A DNA stretch of 64,000 nucleotides from an uncultured Roseibium sp. (GTDB lineage: Bacteria > Pseudomonadota > Alphaproteobacteria > Rhizobiales > Stappiaceae): positions 62,001-126,000 of the forward strand of contig NZ_OY780957.1 in NCBI RefSeq assembly GCF_963675985.1, read 5' to 3'. The notes below the pieces were generated by a model. It was not told where the DNA came from. It did no database searches and saw only the letters and a list, made by a program, of their open reading frames with translations. Shown in pieces: positions 52,963 to 62,517 of the stretch; the stretch's first letter is position 1, and the number at the start of each line of letters is the position of its first letter. A program made the translations under genes and the position numbers.

Positions 52963-54324
52963 ATGTTTTGGCACAACATTGCACTTGCAGTGACCACAAT
53001 TTCCGCAAGCCTTTTGATCGCCCCAGTAGCGAAAGCCGATCGGGTGCTTTACGACCTGCCTCCTGATGGCCCTCGCACGCTGAACGGCACGAAATTCGAT
53101 GGTCCGATTTTTCGTTTCCAGACAGCACTGTCAAAGTCCCTCAAGGCTTGTGGGAAAAACCGAGCAGCCGCGAGGGCTAGGCCTGATGGGATTTACGGTG
53201 CTGGAACGCGTAATGGCATTCGCGCCCTGCAGGATTGCGAAGGTTTCCGAAACGTGATTTCTAACGGCGCAATCACCGAAAGCTTATATGAAAAACTATT
53301 GCCCGGAGAAGCTCTGCCCAGCAGCTTTGATCGAGCGATGACTCTGACCCTTCATTTAGAAGGAACAGATTTCGACGAACCCGAATTCAATTTCTGTCAG
53401 AGCTCGCCAAAGGGTGAGATTTCTTCTCCTGAGAATTCTGTTCGAGTTAAGGGGCGCCGCAAGGCAGGGCTTTTTGCGGACTTAACCACAAGTGAGATCG
53501 TCGCATGTTTTTCCAATGATCGAAGATCCTACCTAACATGGGGACCTTTCGGGGCCACTGCCGGTCATGGAGCAGAAGTGCAACGAATATTGTTTTTTAT
53601 CGATCAGGCAGACAAGACCCTGCTAAATGATGCCTTCGGCGAAGCAACTGCCAAAGTGCTCCGTTCCATAATCAGCTTGCGCAAACGGGCAGTCCAGGCG
53701 CGACTCTGCCCGATATACTTGAATGAGGCCAGTACCTCGGCTCTTCGCGCGGGCTTTGCTAATCTCGCCAAATCAGATATCGCACGCAGCATCTTCATTC
53801 GAGTTTTTCTCCACCCAGAAATGCCAGCTGGACGGATCGGTGAATACACCGCAATGTACGATAGACTTGGCATTGAGCCCAGCGAGTTGGACATCGCGTT
53901 CTTCCTGGATCGCGCAGTTCATATGGGTCCACGTCGCGAAGACCTTGTTAATTTGGCGGACCAAATCCGTATTGACGCCGGAAACGGACCTTTGCCGAGC
54001 CACGCCGAAATTCGCCGCAGCATTGCCCAACAGATCCGCCCTTCCAACCAGAGGCGTGATCGCCTTGGTCGCGATGTCGTCTATTATGTGGATAGCTACA
54101 TACCCGATCAGCTGAGCCGAGATGAACAAGAAGCATGGCAGGAGCGCACCAGCGGTCTTAAAGCGTCATCTGCTGGCCTGTCCGATGACTGGCAACCGCA
54201 AATTGAAGACTTCCAGCCGATTGATATCTCACCGACCTATACCGGCAACCGGACAACACCGACAGCGGAGGAATTGGCCGCGTGTCCTGGCCCAATCATG
54301 TCGCCACGCAACCCAACCCGCTGA
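52963..54324 (+). CDS. Secreted hypothetical protein with peptidoglycan-binding-like segment
   Basis: 453 aa from the ATG at 52963 with the very strong site AAGGAGG; the frame runs on upstream into IS21. Signal peptide LAVTTISASLLIAPVAKA, cleaved after A-K-A. Residues about 45-90 (KSLKACGKNRAAARARPDGIYGAGTRNGIRALQDC) look like a peptidoglycan-binding repeat. A second region from about residue 125 (MTLTLHLEGTDFDEPEFNF, YLTWGPFGATAGHGAEVQRIL) suggests a lysozyme-like fold with a possible catalytic Glu, but this is a guess. Cysteines are paired in number, as expected for a periplasmic protein. Confidence 0.65.
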   Translation: MFWHNIALAVTTISASLLIAPVAKADRVLYDLPPDGPRTLNGTKFDGPIFRFQTALSKSLKACGKNRAAARARPDGIYGAGTRNGIRALQDCEGFRNVISNGAITESLYEKLLPGEALPSSFDRAMTLTLHLEGTDFDEPEFNFCQSSPKGEISSPENSVRVKGRRKAGLFADLTTSEIVACFSNDRRSYLTWGPFGATAGHGAEVQRILFFIDQADKTLLNDAFGEATAKVLRSIISLRKRAVQARLCPIYLNEASTSALRAGFANLAKSDIARSIFIRVFLHPEMPAGRIGEYTAMYDRLGIEPSELDIAFFLDRAVHMGPRREDLVNLADQIRIDAGNGPLPSHAEIRRSIAQQIRPSNQRRDRLGRDVVYYVDSYIPDQLSRDEQEAWQERTSGLKASSAGLSDDWQPQIEDFQPIDISPTYTGNRTTPTAEELAACPGPIMSPRNPTR

Positions 54325-54469
54325 CATGCTTATCCTGCGATGCTAATGGGATGAATACACCCAGAAAAGTGGACAGGTACCCAAGCGCCATTCTTCGCAA
54401 GCACATTGAATTGACGGGTTAGGTAAAACTACATCCCGACCCGTTGGAAGTCGTGGCGCTTTACTGTTT

Positions 54470-56110
54470 TTATGAAGCAGGTACTTTTTGTTGAGCGTCA
54501 TTGGCGGAAGCATTTTGTTGGCCGCCTTTGATCGGAATTTCTTTTGCTCGGTCATTCCGAAAGGCCGCGTTTAACGCTTCACCCTGAGACAGGATAATTC
54601 CGGATATTTTTTGCTCATCAAAAAACAATCTCATGAGAATAGCCGAGTTTCTATAGAGCTGTTCACCAGGCTCTTGTTGAAATGCAAGCATGGTTGCTCG
54701 CGTCTTGTAGGTATCGTCCAACGGGTATTCATAATCGTCCGGTAGCAGCGCTACATAGCCATATCGCTTGAAACCAGCCTTCCCCATTTTCACGATTGCC
54801 TCGCCGAGTGTGGTATTTTCAACGTCATCGTTTTCCAAAACCCTGCCGGTGAGGTCGACGAATGTGATTACCTCCTTCGACCTTTTCTTGTAGACGCTCG
54901 AAGCGAGGGTGCCAGGTTTACCTCTTACCGCAGTTTCCTGAGCAACGCCGGCGACCGAATGGGCGATTACATTGAATTTATTGACAGGTTTTTCTCCGAA
55001 GATTCCGTCAATAATATCGCTAGTGATTGGCAGTGCGCTTGGAATCCTTTCGTGCAAAAGTCGCCAGGGCTTCGGTTGTTTCTTGCCGTCCTTGTCAGGC
55101 TGTTCCGCATAGAGCCGCGCCATAGATTCGCCCATGCAGCTAGCAACCATTTTCGGATCCCCCCCATTGGCGAGCAAGAAGAAATAAAAGAACACATAAC
55201 CTTGATCGACTTTGTTTTTGATCCCTACTTCGTCAAGATTTGCTTTGAGAGTCTGACAGCTTTGTCGAAAATCCTTTTGTTCCCATTCGGTTACATCGAA
55301 AATTTCCCCATTATCCATCGTAGGGTTAGCAACAATTTTGGAGATTGCTTCGCGAAACTTACCTGGCCCAATCAGCATACTGTCGTATTTTCCGATAGTA
55401 ACCTCAAGATCAGCGTAGTCAGTGGTAAACCTATAAAGTCCTTCACGCATGTTTCGACCTGACAATCGTTCATGGTCTCGTTGATTACCGTTGTCCTTGC
55501 TCAGTGCGCTGACGGCTTTGACAACGGCCTGAACTTGAGTAGTTGCTTCTGCACTACCTTCAAGCGATACAGTGCGTCCGCTTTTTGGTTCCTTGAATTT
55601 TATAGATTTGTAGAACGGGCTATAGAGAGTGACGATCGCTCCGACGACTGCCAGAGCCTGATCGGCGTACTTTTCCCACTCGATCCTTCTTTGTGTTGCA
55701 AAAACAGTAACACTCGGATTGTCTTCACCCTTGACCATGTAAAGCTTATTACAGGCTCCGCTTGGGTAAATTGCCGGCGTGTTTCGTGTCTTGGCAGCAT
55801 AAATTGTTACTAAACCCGTGGCGCTTTGATCAGAGGGAAATTGGGAAGGTTCTTCAGGATTATCAGTATGATCGATCCGAAGCGCCATTGTTCTCCGGCT
55901 ATTGCTTGGGTATTTCCGCTTGTGTTTGAGTGAGAGGCACCTGACGCGTATATAGTACCAGTCATTGCCCTCGACTTTTTGACCTAGCTTCGACACCGGT
56001 TTCATCGACACGAATTCAGGTGCGGCGTGCGCTGACTGAAGGCTAATAGCTGCGCTCGCTACAGACGCCAGTGCCATCGCTGAAAACCTCTTAAATCGGC
56101 TAATTTGCAT
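54470..56110 (-). CDS. Large secreted hypothetical protein
   Basis: 546 aa from the ATG at 56110, preceded by a G-run. Signal peptide with basic start MQISRFKRF, hydrophobic core AMALASVASAAISL and cleavage after A-H-A. The mature part is hydrophilic with one hydrophobic stretch (ALAVVGAIVTLYSPFYKS). An IAHSVAGVAQ motif near residue 375 recalls a hydrolase nucleophile elbow but the context is not convincing. No family recognised. It converges with the preceding secreted-protein gene. Confidence 0.65.
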   Translation of the reverse strand: MQISRFKRFSAMALASVASAAISLQSAHAAPEFVSMKPVSKLGQKVEGNDWYYIRVRCLSLKHKRKYPSNSRRTMALRIDHTDNPEEPSQFPSDQSATGLVTIYAAKTRNTPAIYPSGACNKLYMVKGEDNPSVTVFATQRRIEWEKYADQALAVVGAIVTLYSPFYKSIKFKEPKSGRTVSLEGSAEATTQVQAVVKAVSALSKDNGNQRDHERLSGRNMREGLYRFTTDYADLEVTIGKYDSMLIGPGKFREAISKIVANPTMDNGEIFDVTEWEQKDFRQSCQTLKANLDEVGIKNKVDQGYVFFYFFLLANGGDPKMVASCMGESMARLYAEQPDKDGKKQPKPWRLLHERIPSALPITSDIIDGIFGEKPVNKFNVIAHSVAGVAQETAVRGKPGTLASSVYKKRSKEVITFVDLTGRVLENDDVENTTLGEAIVKMGKAGFKRYGYVALLPDDYEYPLDDTYKTRATMLAFQQEPGEQLYRNSAILMRLFFDEQKISGIILSQGEALNAAFRNDRAKEIPIKGGQQNASANDAQQKVPAS

Positions 56111-56424
56111 TGCCCCCCCCCGTCTCCAAACTTGATGCATCATTAATTGCATCTATCTTTGGTTGAATCAATTTGATTGCTGCTATTATTTAATACAACC
56201 GAAGACTCTTGCGCTTGATCTTGCCCGATAGCTACAGGAATTGAGGAAGGCACGTCGTGCAACGAAATGCAGCTTTTCAGATCAGCCCTAAATCCTGCGA
56301 ACGACAGGGATGAGGGTACAAAGCAGTCATTCGTTAGGTGTGATGTGAACGATAGTATCTGGCTCTTTGCAAACATATTCTCATTAGACGATTTAGTCCT
56401 TGAGAGCATATTTAGCGAAATTAA

Positions 56425-56507
56425 GAGTTCCCACCTTACCATGTCGTGGAAACAGCTCTCCCATCTCAAATTCGCCGGCTTCTGCGCTTTTGCCAAGGTG
56501 GGAACTC
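56425..56507. repeat. Perfect 13-base inverted repeat upstream of the secreted-protein gene
   Basis: GAGTTCCCACCTT (56425-56437) and AAGGTGGGAACTC (56495-56507) are exact complements with 57 bases between. A smaller hairpin AAAGGTG/CACCTTT follows at 56515-56538. The stem sequence pattern (AGTT-CCACCT / AGGTGG-AACT) recalls the hairpins of the island repeat. The surrounding 56111-56636 has no convincing gene. Confidence 0.6.
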
Positions 56508-56636
56508 AATTTAAAAAGGTGTTTCAGTTCGCACCTTTAGATTGCGCAATACTCGACGTCAGAGGCGAAAAAATTGCTACCATGGATTACACATCGACCA
56601 GCGCAAAATAGCGCGAAACGGCAGAATTCTGACGTT

Positions 56637-56889
56637 TTTCTAAAGGTAGCAACTCATCCCCGAAATTGCGTTTCAGTTGCTACCTTGAACTTGCTCGGCG
56701 CTTGTTTTCATCGCGCTTTTTCAAATGGCACAATTCACCATCACGCCGATTGCGGTATTTTTCGCCAAGTGAAGTTGCACATTCGTTTTCACCTGGGCCT
56801 CCCAGAAACAGCAGAAAACCGCCCAAAACCGCTTGATCTCGCTTAATCCCGGAAACGCCATTTCCGCCAAGTGTTCCTGCGCGTTACAA
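56637..56889. repeat. Island repeat, copy 4 (divergent)
   Basis: Shares with copies 2 and 3 the blocks TTTCAAATGGCACAA, GAAGTTGCAC-TTCGTTTT, CAGCAGAAAACCGCC and the end TGCGCGTTACAA. The first hairpin is a perfect 12-base stem AAGGTAGCAACT (56643-56654) with AGTTGCTACCTT (56675-56686). In copy 2 the stem is AAGGTGGCAATT / AGTTGCCTCCTT. Confidence 0.7.
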
Positions 56890-57083
56890 AAAAATACGAT
56901 TGCTGCCGTTGGCTTCGGATGCGACGAACGCCTGATTTGAGCCCTTTGAGGTCGTTCGGCCAAAACGAAGGTTGCTGATCATCGGGTTTCAGCGGCAACT
57001 TTTTGTGTTACAGCCTTACTTTCACAACTGAGCACCTTGCCTTCCCCATTTGAAAGAGGCACAAAATCCGGGGAGTGTTGGTT

Positions 57084-58498
57084 TTGGCCGAAGCGAATTT
57101 TTATACTTGGGGCGGATGGGGCTTTGTCGGCGTAGTAGCCGCAATCAGCATGCCAATCATTCTCGCATCATTGGCCTATTACTATAACGCAGTAAAAGCC
57201 CAACTCGAGGATGACCAAGACCGGGCGCGATCAGGGCCGAACTGGAAGGTCAAACCACTGCGTTCCAGCGCTACCAGTCGGCCTTAATAGGCTTCACTGT
57301 TCGGGCAGATGGTTGGTTTGGTCAGGCGTGGCGCTTCCGCGCCTTTGTTCGTTGCTTGCAAGTCGCTTATTTTTACCCGATTGCGCTTCTGCTTATAGCT
57401 TGGGTGATGGGGATGCAGGGCACAATCGGCTTGATCAGACTTCTCCCCGACCAGCCAATCGGCCAGCGCTTGTTCACGGCGGTTGTCCTGATAACAATTA
57501 GTATCGGGCTTTTCATCTATTTCAGGAACAATATTCCACAACGATTCGCCAAATGGGTGACAGGACGACTTGTTGGTGATGCAGAGAAGATACATTACTT
57601 TGTTTATTTGCCGTATTGGATTGTCAGTATTATAGCGTACGCCTTTGCCAGTATCTTTGCCAGTGCCCTTGCCTTTGCCGTTGTCGGTGCCGGTGCCGTT
57701 GCCTCGGCCGTTAACTTTTTCGTTGCCATTTCCGTTACCTTTTTCATGGCCGTTACCTTTGTCGGTGCCTTTGCCGCTGCCGAAATCTTTGCCGTTGCTT
57801 TTGCCATTTTTTTCATCAGTTTCTTTGCCCTTAGCACCTCAACCGGTGGCGTTGCCGGTGCCTTTATCGGTGCCGTTGCCGTCCTTGTGTTTCTGCTCCC
57901 GCTCGCCAATGCTGCGCTTGACATGATTTCATGGGGGATCACGCGAACATTGCTTTCCAAGATCGACCATGACAGCGACGGAGTGCGAGGGCTTGCCCTG
58001 GTGATCAGTGCGCTTACGCTAGATATTGTAGTGGCAATAGGCTGCCTTGTCGGCCTCGTCGCATTGATAGCCTCCCTGCTGGAGGCGTCAAATTTGTTTT
58101 ATGCTTCGTTCGACATTCAGGAATTTGACTGGAAATCGCAAATCGTTTTGGCACGAGCCTCTCCTTTTAGCGAAGGCCTCTTTGTTACCGGGATGCTGGC
58201 AACCACGCTGGTACCAACCGTGGTCCATCTTACCCTCGGCATTGGTCATGCCATGACCGTATGGTCACCCTCAGCGCAGGAGACTAGCGTGTTGATCCAC
58301 GATAGCATGCCGACCTCCGCCAAGCAGGCGGTGGCACGAGTGATGCTCTACCGCAAGCTGTGGATGCTACCGGCGTTTGTGATGGTATGCCTGATTGGCT
58401 GGGGCTTGTTTGCCGCGTTCTCGGCATGGATCGCGCCGTTTGGCCTGTTTTTGGAACAGGTTGCTTTTGCCAGTGCCGCACTGATCGCTGAGCCATAA
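57084..58498 (+). pseudogene. Multi-span membrane protein gene with a frameshift
   Basis: The first part (AEANFYTWGGWGFVGVVAAISMPIILASLAYYYNAVKAQLEDDQDRARSG) is in one frame and stops at 57287. The rest, from about 57215 on, is in another frame: AELEGQTTAFQRYQSALIGFTVRADGWFGQAWRF, then VAYFYPIALLLIAWVMGM and about seven more hydrophobic segments to the TGA-class stop at 58498. The two overlap, so one indel near 57215-57240 would restore a protein of about 470 residues. No family recognised. If the second part is translated alone, it starts at a TTG near 57356 (380 codons). Confidence 0.6.
57644..57825 (+). repeat. Degenerate hexanucleotide repeat inside a membrane protein gene
   Basis: About 30 tandem units of TTGCCN and close variants (TTGCCA, TTGCCT, TTGCCG, GTGCCG). 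In frame they encode alternating Phe/Val/Ala membrane segments (FASIFASALAFAVVGAGAVASAV and on); in the next frame they read as a Pro-Leu repeat. A short second patch lies at 57855-57885. This is slipped-strand DNA, a likely source of length variation. Confidence 0.75.
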
Positions 58499-58516
58499 AC
58501 GGACCTCCGCTTCGTT

Positions 58517-58876
58517 CGCATTGCCGCCGCTTACCTCTTCCATTCGCAAGGTCTGCTTCGGCGCTGTGAAAGTTGCCACCTCGCAAAGACTGCGCTCAAC
58601 AACACAATGGAAAAACGGCTGTTTTCTCCCCGAAATGACAAGGTGGCAATTCAATCTTCCAGGCTGGAGTTAGTTGCCTCCTTCAATTTGCGTGGGGATT
58701 GATTTCATTGAGCAACTTCAAATGGCACAAACAGCTTCACCACAGAATGCCCTATTTTGTGCCAAATGAAGTTGCACGCTCGTTTTGTCCTGGTCCCACC
58801 GCAACCGGCAGAAAACCGCCAATTACCGGACATTCCCGCACAGTCCCTTAGTGCCAACTGTTCTTGCGCGTTACAA
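58517..58876. repeat. Island repeat, copy 2
   Basis: 360 bases, the clearest copy. Hairpin I: AAGGTGGCAA / TTGCCTCCTT at 58640-58683. Hairpin II: GCAACTTCAAATGGCACAAA with TTTGTGCCAAATGAAGTTGC, 19 of 20 paired, at 58712-58775. It begins CGCATTGC-GCCG and ends TTCTTGCGCGTTACAA like copy 3. Small ORFs through it (with CEVATFTAPKQ) are shared with copy 3 and come from the repeat. Confidence 0.9.
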
Positions 58877-59094
58877 GATGCGGCGAACGACCGATTTGAG
58901 CCCTTTGCGACTGATGCTGCGTGATGTTCAAATGTCGCCTTTGCTGGCCCGGCACTCCAAAGCAGTATATAAGGGCCTATGCTTTCGCTCCGGGTGCTGG
59001 TCAATGCCAGACTGAAGGAACTGGATAAGGCTGGAGGAGGATTGAAAGCCGGAAGTTGTGCCGCATATTAATGCAAACGTTTTTGGGAGGTCCC

Positions 59095-59694
59095 ATGGGA
59101 CTACACGTAACGTCTGTCGCACAGATTACTTCAAGCGCTCCGCATCTCCAAGGCATTGATTATTTCGTCTACGTTCTGGATTACTACAACATCGGGCTTG
59201 AAGTTATGGATGCGCTCGTTGCCGAGCTGCCAAATTTGGAACGCCACTTCGCCGAACTCGGAAATGCCTTGATTGTGTCCTCCGTGCGAAACATTGATTT
59301 TGCAAACGAGGTGTTGTCTTGGCACAACTGCTTTGGAAAGGATGCATCCGAGGTTTGTCCGGCGCTTCTCATTTGCAGCCTTCCCCCACAGTATTTTCTT
59401 GATCGGGAACGTGAAGAACAGGACCAGGCCCCATGGATTTTACTTCAGCTTGGAGAGCTTTGTAATTCAACTGAAGGGCTCAAAAAATTGTTACAGCAAG
59501 TCGCTCGTGACATTTCTCAGGGCAAACCATTGACCGACTTCGAAGCAGTTGCTGTGTTGGAACATCAAAATCGCCCAATCATCAGTGGAAAGCTCAAGTA
59601 CATGGGAGTTGAGCTGGATCACAAAGCTCTTTTCGAGAAAGTGCGCGGGACCTTCAAAAGTCAATGGAACCGCGCTGTCGTGCGTAAATCATGA
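59095..59694 (+). CDS. Hypothetical cytoplasmic protein
   Basis: 199 aa from the ATG at 59095 with GGGAGG upstream; the frame is open from 59056. No signal, no membrane span. Mixed alpha/beta composition (GIDYFVYVLDYYNIGLEVMDALVAELPNLERHF, ALLICSLPPQYFL, ILLQLGELCNSTEGLKKLL). No family recognised. It is flanked on both sides by copies 2 and 3 of the island repeat, as if carried as a cassette. Confidence 0.65.
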   Translation: MGLHVTSVAQITSSAPHLQGIDYFVYVLDYYNIGLEVMDALVAELPNLERHFAELGNALIVSSVRNIDFANEVLSWHNCFGKDASEVCPALLICSLPPQYFLDREREEQDQAPWILLQLGELCNSTEGLKKLLQQVARDISQGKPLTDFEAVAVLEHQNRPIISGKLKYMGVELDHKALFEKVRGTFKSQWNRAVVRKS

Positions 59695-59827
59695 CGAATC
59701 TACGGCGACGTCTGACCTATGAAAACAGGTCAGAATGGGTGGTACAAAATCGGTACGGGTTTCGTCGCGTTCCCACATTTGCACGAATGCGGACATTGGA
59801 CGTCGAGTTTTGATCGGCAGGTCTGTC

Positions 59828-60200
59828 CGCATTGCTGCCGATCACTATTGCAAAGCGCAATGTCTGCTTCGGTGCCGTGAAAGTTGCCACCTCGCAAAGA
59901 CTACGCTCGGCTACACAATTGGAATAAACGGCTGTTTTCCGCCAAAAAATGACAAGGTGGCAATTCATTGTTCCAGGCTGGAGTTAGTTGCCTCCTTGAA
60001 TCTGCGCGGGAATTGATTTCATTGAGCAATTTCAGATGACACAACCGGCGCCACCGCTGATTACCCCATTTTGTGCCAAATGAAGTTGCGCGCTCGTTTT
60101 GGTCTGATCCCGTCACGACCGGCAGAAAACCGCCAATTACCGGATAATCCCGGATATTCTCGCTCAAGCCCTTAGTGCCAACTGTTCTTGCGCGTTACAA
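59828..60200. repeat. Island repeat, copy 3
   Basis: 373 bases, closely matching copy 2 along its whole length, including both hairpins (hairpin II less perfect: GCAATTTCAGATGACACAA) and the end TTCTTGCGCGTTACAA. It ends three bases before the gspD stop. Confidence 0.9.
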
Positions 60201-60202
60201 CA

Positions 60203-62362
60203 TCACTTGAGGATCCTATCCACCTGATGTTTCAGTCCGCCCTTGGGCTTGTCGCCCAGTACCCTTAGCCCCCCAAGCTGCTTGCGAAACTCTTCCGTTA
60301 CGCTGTTTGCCTCCAAAAGGTCGCGGATGACATGGGGGGTAATCAAAATCAGCAGTTCGGTTCGCCGATCTGTATCCTGCTTGTGCCGGAAAAGCGTCCC
60401 CAGGACAGGGACATCTCCAAGAACCGGGACCTGTGATTTGGTCACATCTTTCCGTTGCTGGATGAGACCACCCAAGGCAAGGCTATCTCCGTCATTTACG
60501 ACAACAGTTGTCGTAACCTTTCTTTGCCGGATCGTCGGAGAGTCAATCCCGGACGTGGTCGTTTGAACCACATCGCTCACTTCCTGCGATATGTCCAGAA
60601 TGACACGTCCGCTATCATTCACCCGTGGCGTCACGGTGAGAATGATACCGGTATCCTTAAGCTCGATCGAATTAACCACCGTCTGATCGGCGGCATCAAC
60701 CGCCGATTCCGTCGCGATCGGCACCTGATCGCCTATTTGCAGAATGGCTTTGCGATTATCCAACACCATCAGATTTGGGGACGAGATGATGTTGACATCG
60801 GTGATGCTAGAAAGGGCGTTGAGCGCGATTTGGGATTGGCCAGCAGAAAAGACCAATGAAAAGCCTGGAGAGGCCCTTCCAGTCGCCCCGTTGCTGGCAT
60901 CGGAGAAAGAGACAGCAAAATTACCGCTTTCAAGATACCATCGCAATCCAAACTTCAACTCGTCGGTAAGTGTTATTTCTGCAATCGTTGCTTCGAGGAG
61001 AACTTGGTTCGGCAAGGAATCAAGTCGTCTGATCATCGGCAAGATTGAATCATATTCGGCTTGAGTGGCATAGACCAATACCGCGTTGTTTGCGGTATCG
61101 GCGACAATACGAAATTGCCCCTGACCGATAGTCGAATTAGCTGTCGATGAGACTGCCACGTTCGTCGCATTTATCGAGGTAGCATCTCCAGACGCTTGAT
61201 TGAGATTAGCGTTGGCACTGGTGGCGCCATTTTCCGGATCAGTAGACGATCTTCCCAATATACCTTCCAAAAGGACCGCTAGCTCATTCGCTTCGCGATT
61301 TTGGACCGAATATATAAACAAGCTCTGCTTTGTGCCGGCAGCAGCGTGATCGAGACGGGTTACCCAACTTCTGGCTTTTTCCAAGTAATGGGGCCGCGAT
61401 GAAATGGCCAAGATCGAAGCCAAACGGTTGTTAGGAACAAATTTCACCAAACCGGCAAGCGCCCCGCCCTCTTGCGTGGAAAAAACCGTATCAAGCTCCT
61501 TTGCAATGACTTCAGCATCTGTGTTCTTGACCGGGATCAGGGCAAATGATTTGCCTTCCATGACATCAACGTCGAACAACCTTATCGCATCAAGAGCGAC
61601 ATCAATCTCTCTTGGATTGCCGGCGATAAAAATGATGTTCTGCCGCTGATCCACGTGAATAATTTTTTCCTCGCCGATCAGCGGCTTTAGAAGATTTGCG
61701 ATTTCCTTAGCGGCGACGAAATCGAGCGGAACAATCCTAATCGAGTGCCCGATTTCCGCAGGATTTTTGCGCCATTTGCGCTGCACTTTGGGCGGTAAAG
61801 CACCCATTTTGCTTAAGGGGGAAATGTAGACGACGTCATCCCTTTTTACCAATCCAGCCCCATTGAAAGCCAGCACCGTATTGAACGCATCCAGCAATGC
61901 ACTGAGCTTGATCGAATTGGCGGTTCGCAGGGTAATTGTGCCGGAAACATCAGGATCGATAATATAGGTGAGCCCAAGGATATCCTGAATGATAGCTTGC
62001 GCTGCGGCATCAATCGATGCCCTCTGCAAATTCAGATTAACCCTTTCATCGGAGGCATATATGACCGGTTCGGATGAACCACCACCCAGCTTACTCTGCC
62101 CCCTTATAATCTCAGAGGTTCTCTTTTCCGTGGCTTGATATTCCGGGGTACCATTCGCGAGAAATGATTTGTCAAAGCCGCTCGCTGTTATGGCCTTAGG
62201 GATGCCGGAAGAGTTTGTCTCATAGTCGCTATCCGTTAGGCTTCCCGCGCAGGCAACCAAATTGAGTATCAGAAGCCCGATCGCACACCATCGCGCGACG
62301 ATATCGACCCCACTCGATCCTGAAACTCTGTTACGCAAGCACAACAACAAACCATTTCCCAA
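60203..62362 (-). CDS. gspD: Type II secretion system secretin GspD
   Basis: 719 aa from a TTG at 62362 (start uncertain, no good ribosome site). The N-terminus holds a lipoprotein signal with lipobox LVAC near residue 38. N0 and N1-N3 ring domains follow (VNLNLQRASIDAAAQAII, IVPLDFVAAKEIANLLKPL, ADTANNAVLVYATQAEYDSI). The secretin domain has VPVLGDVPVLGTLFRHKQDTDRRTELLILITPHVI at its end. A Ser/Thr/Asn-rich insert lies near residue 400. Forms the outer-membrane pore of type II secretion. Lower GC than the core. Confidence 0.93.
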   Translation of the reverse strand: MGNGLLLCLRNRVSGSSGVDIVARWCAIGLLILNLVACAGSLTDSDYETNSSGIPKAITASGFDKSFLANGTPEYQATEKRTSEIIRGQSKLGGGSSEPVIYASDERVNLNLQRASIDAAAQAIIQDILGLTYIIDPDVSGTITLRTANSIKLSALLDAFNTVLAFNGAGLVKRDDVVYISPLSKMGALPPKVQRKWRKNPAEIGHSIRIVPLDFVAAKEIANLLKPLIGEEKIIHVDQRQNIIFIAGNPREIDVALDAIRLFDVDVMEGKSFALIPVKNTDAEVIAKELDTVFSTQEGGALAGLVKFVPNNRLASILAISSRPHYLEKARSWVTRLDHAAAGTKQSLFIYSVQNREANELAVLLEGILGRSSTDPENGATSANANLNQASGDATSINATNVAVSSTANSTIGQGQFRIVADTANNAVLVYATQAEYDSILPMIRRLDSLPNQVLLEATIAEITLTDELKFGLRWYLESGNFAVSFSDASNGATGRASPGFSLVFSAGQSQIALNALSSITDVNIISSPNLMVLDNRKAILQIGDQVPIATESAVDAADQTVVNSIELKDTGIILTVTPRVNDSGRVILDISQEVSDVVQTTTSGIDSPTIRQRKVTTTVVVNDGDSLALGGLIQQRKDVTKSQVPVLGDVPVLGTLFRHKQDTDRRTELLILITPHVIRDLLEANSVTEEFRKQLGGLRVLGDKPKGGLKHQVDRILK

Positions 62363-62517
62363 GGCGAGTATGGGGAGACGCTTAGAGTAAAACTTCTAGT
62401 TTCGGCCGGCATGCTGATCAACGGTATTTTTCACAATACCGCGATGAACTCATAAAAAATCTGTGGACCACACTGTAAAATATTACAATCAGTGAAAATT
62501 CGGATTCAAAAGCAGAT

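Noticed and set aside
58367..59968. Small minus-strand ORFs sharing CEVATFTAPKQ (58367-58654 and 59717-59968)
   Set aside because: They are shared only because both lie in the island repeat; they start outside it and diverge at once, with no conserved protein pattern.
36962..60200. Island repeats as integron attC sites or a CRISPR array
   Set aside because: No GTTRRRY/RYYYAAC core pair at the ends, no integrase, copies are 250-370 bases and irregularly spaced, and no short repeat-spacer pattern or cas gene is present.
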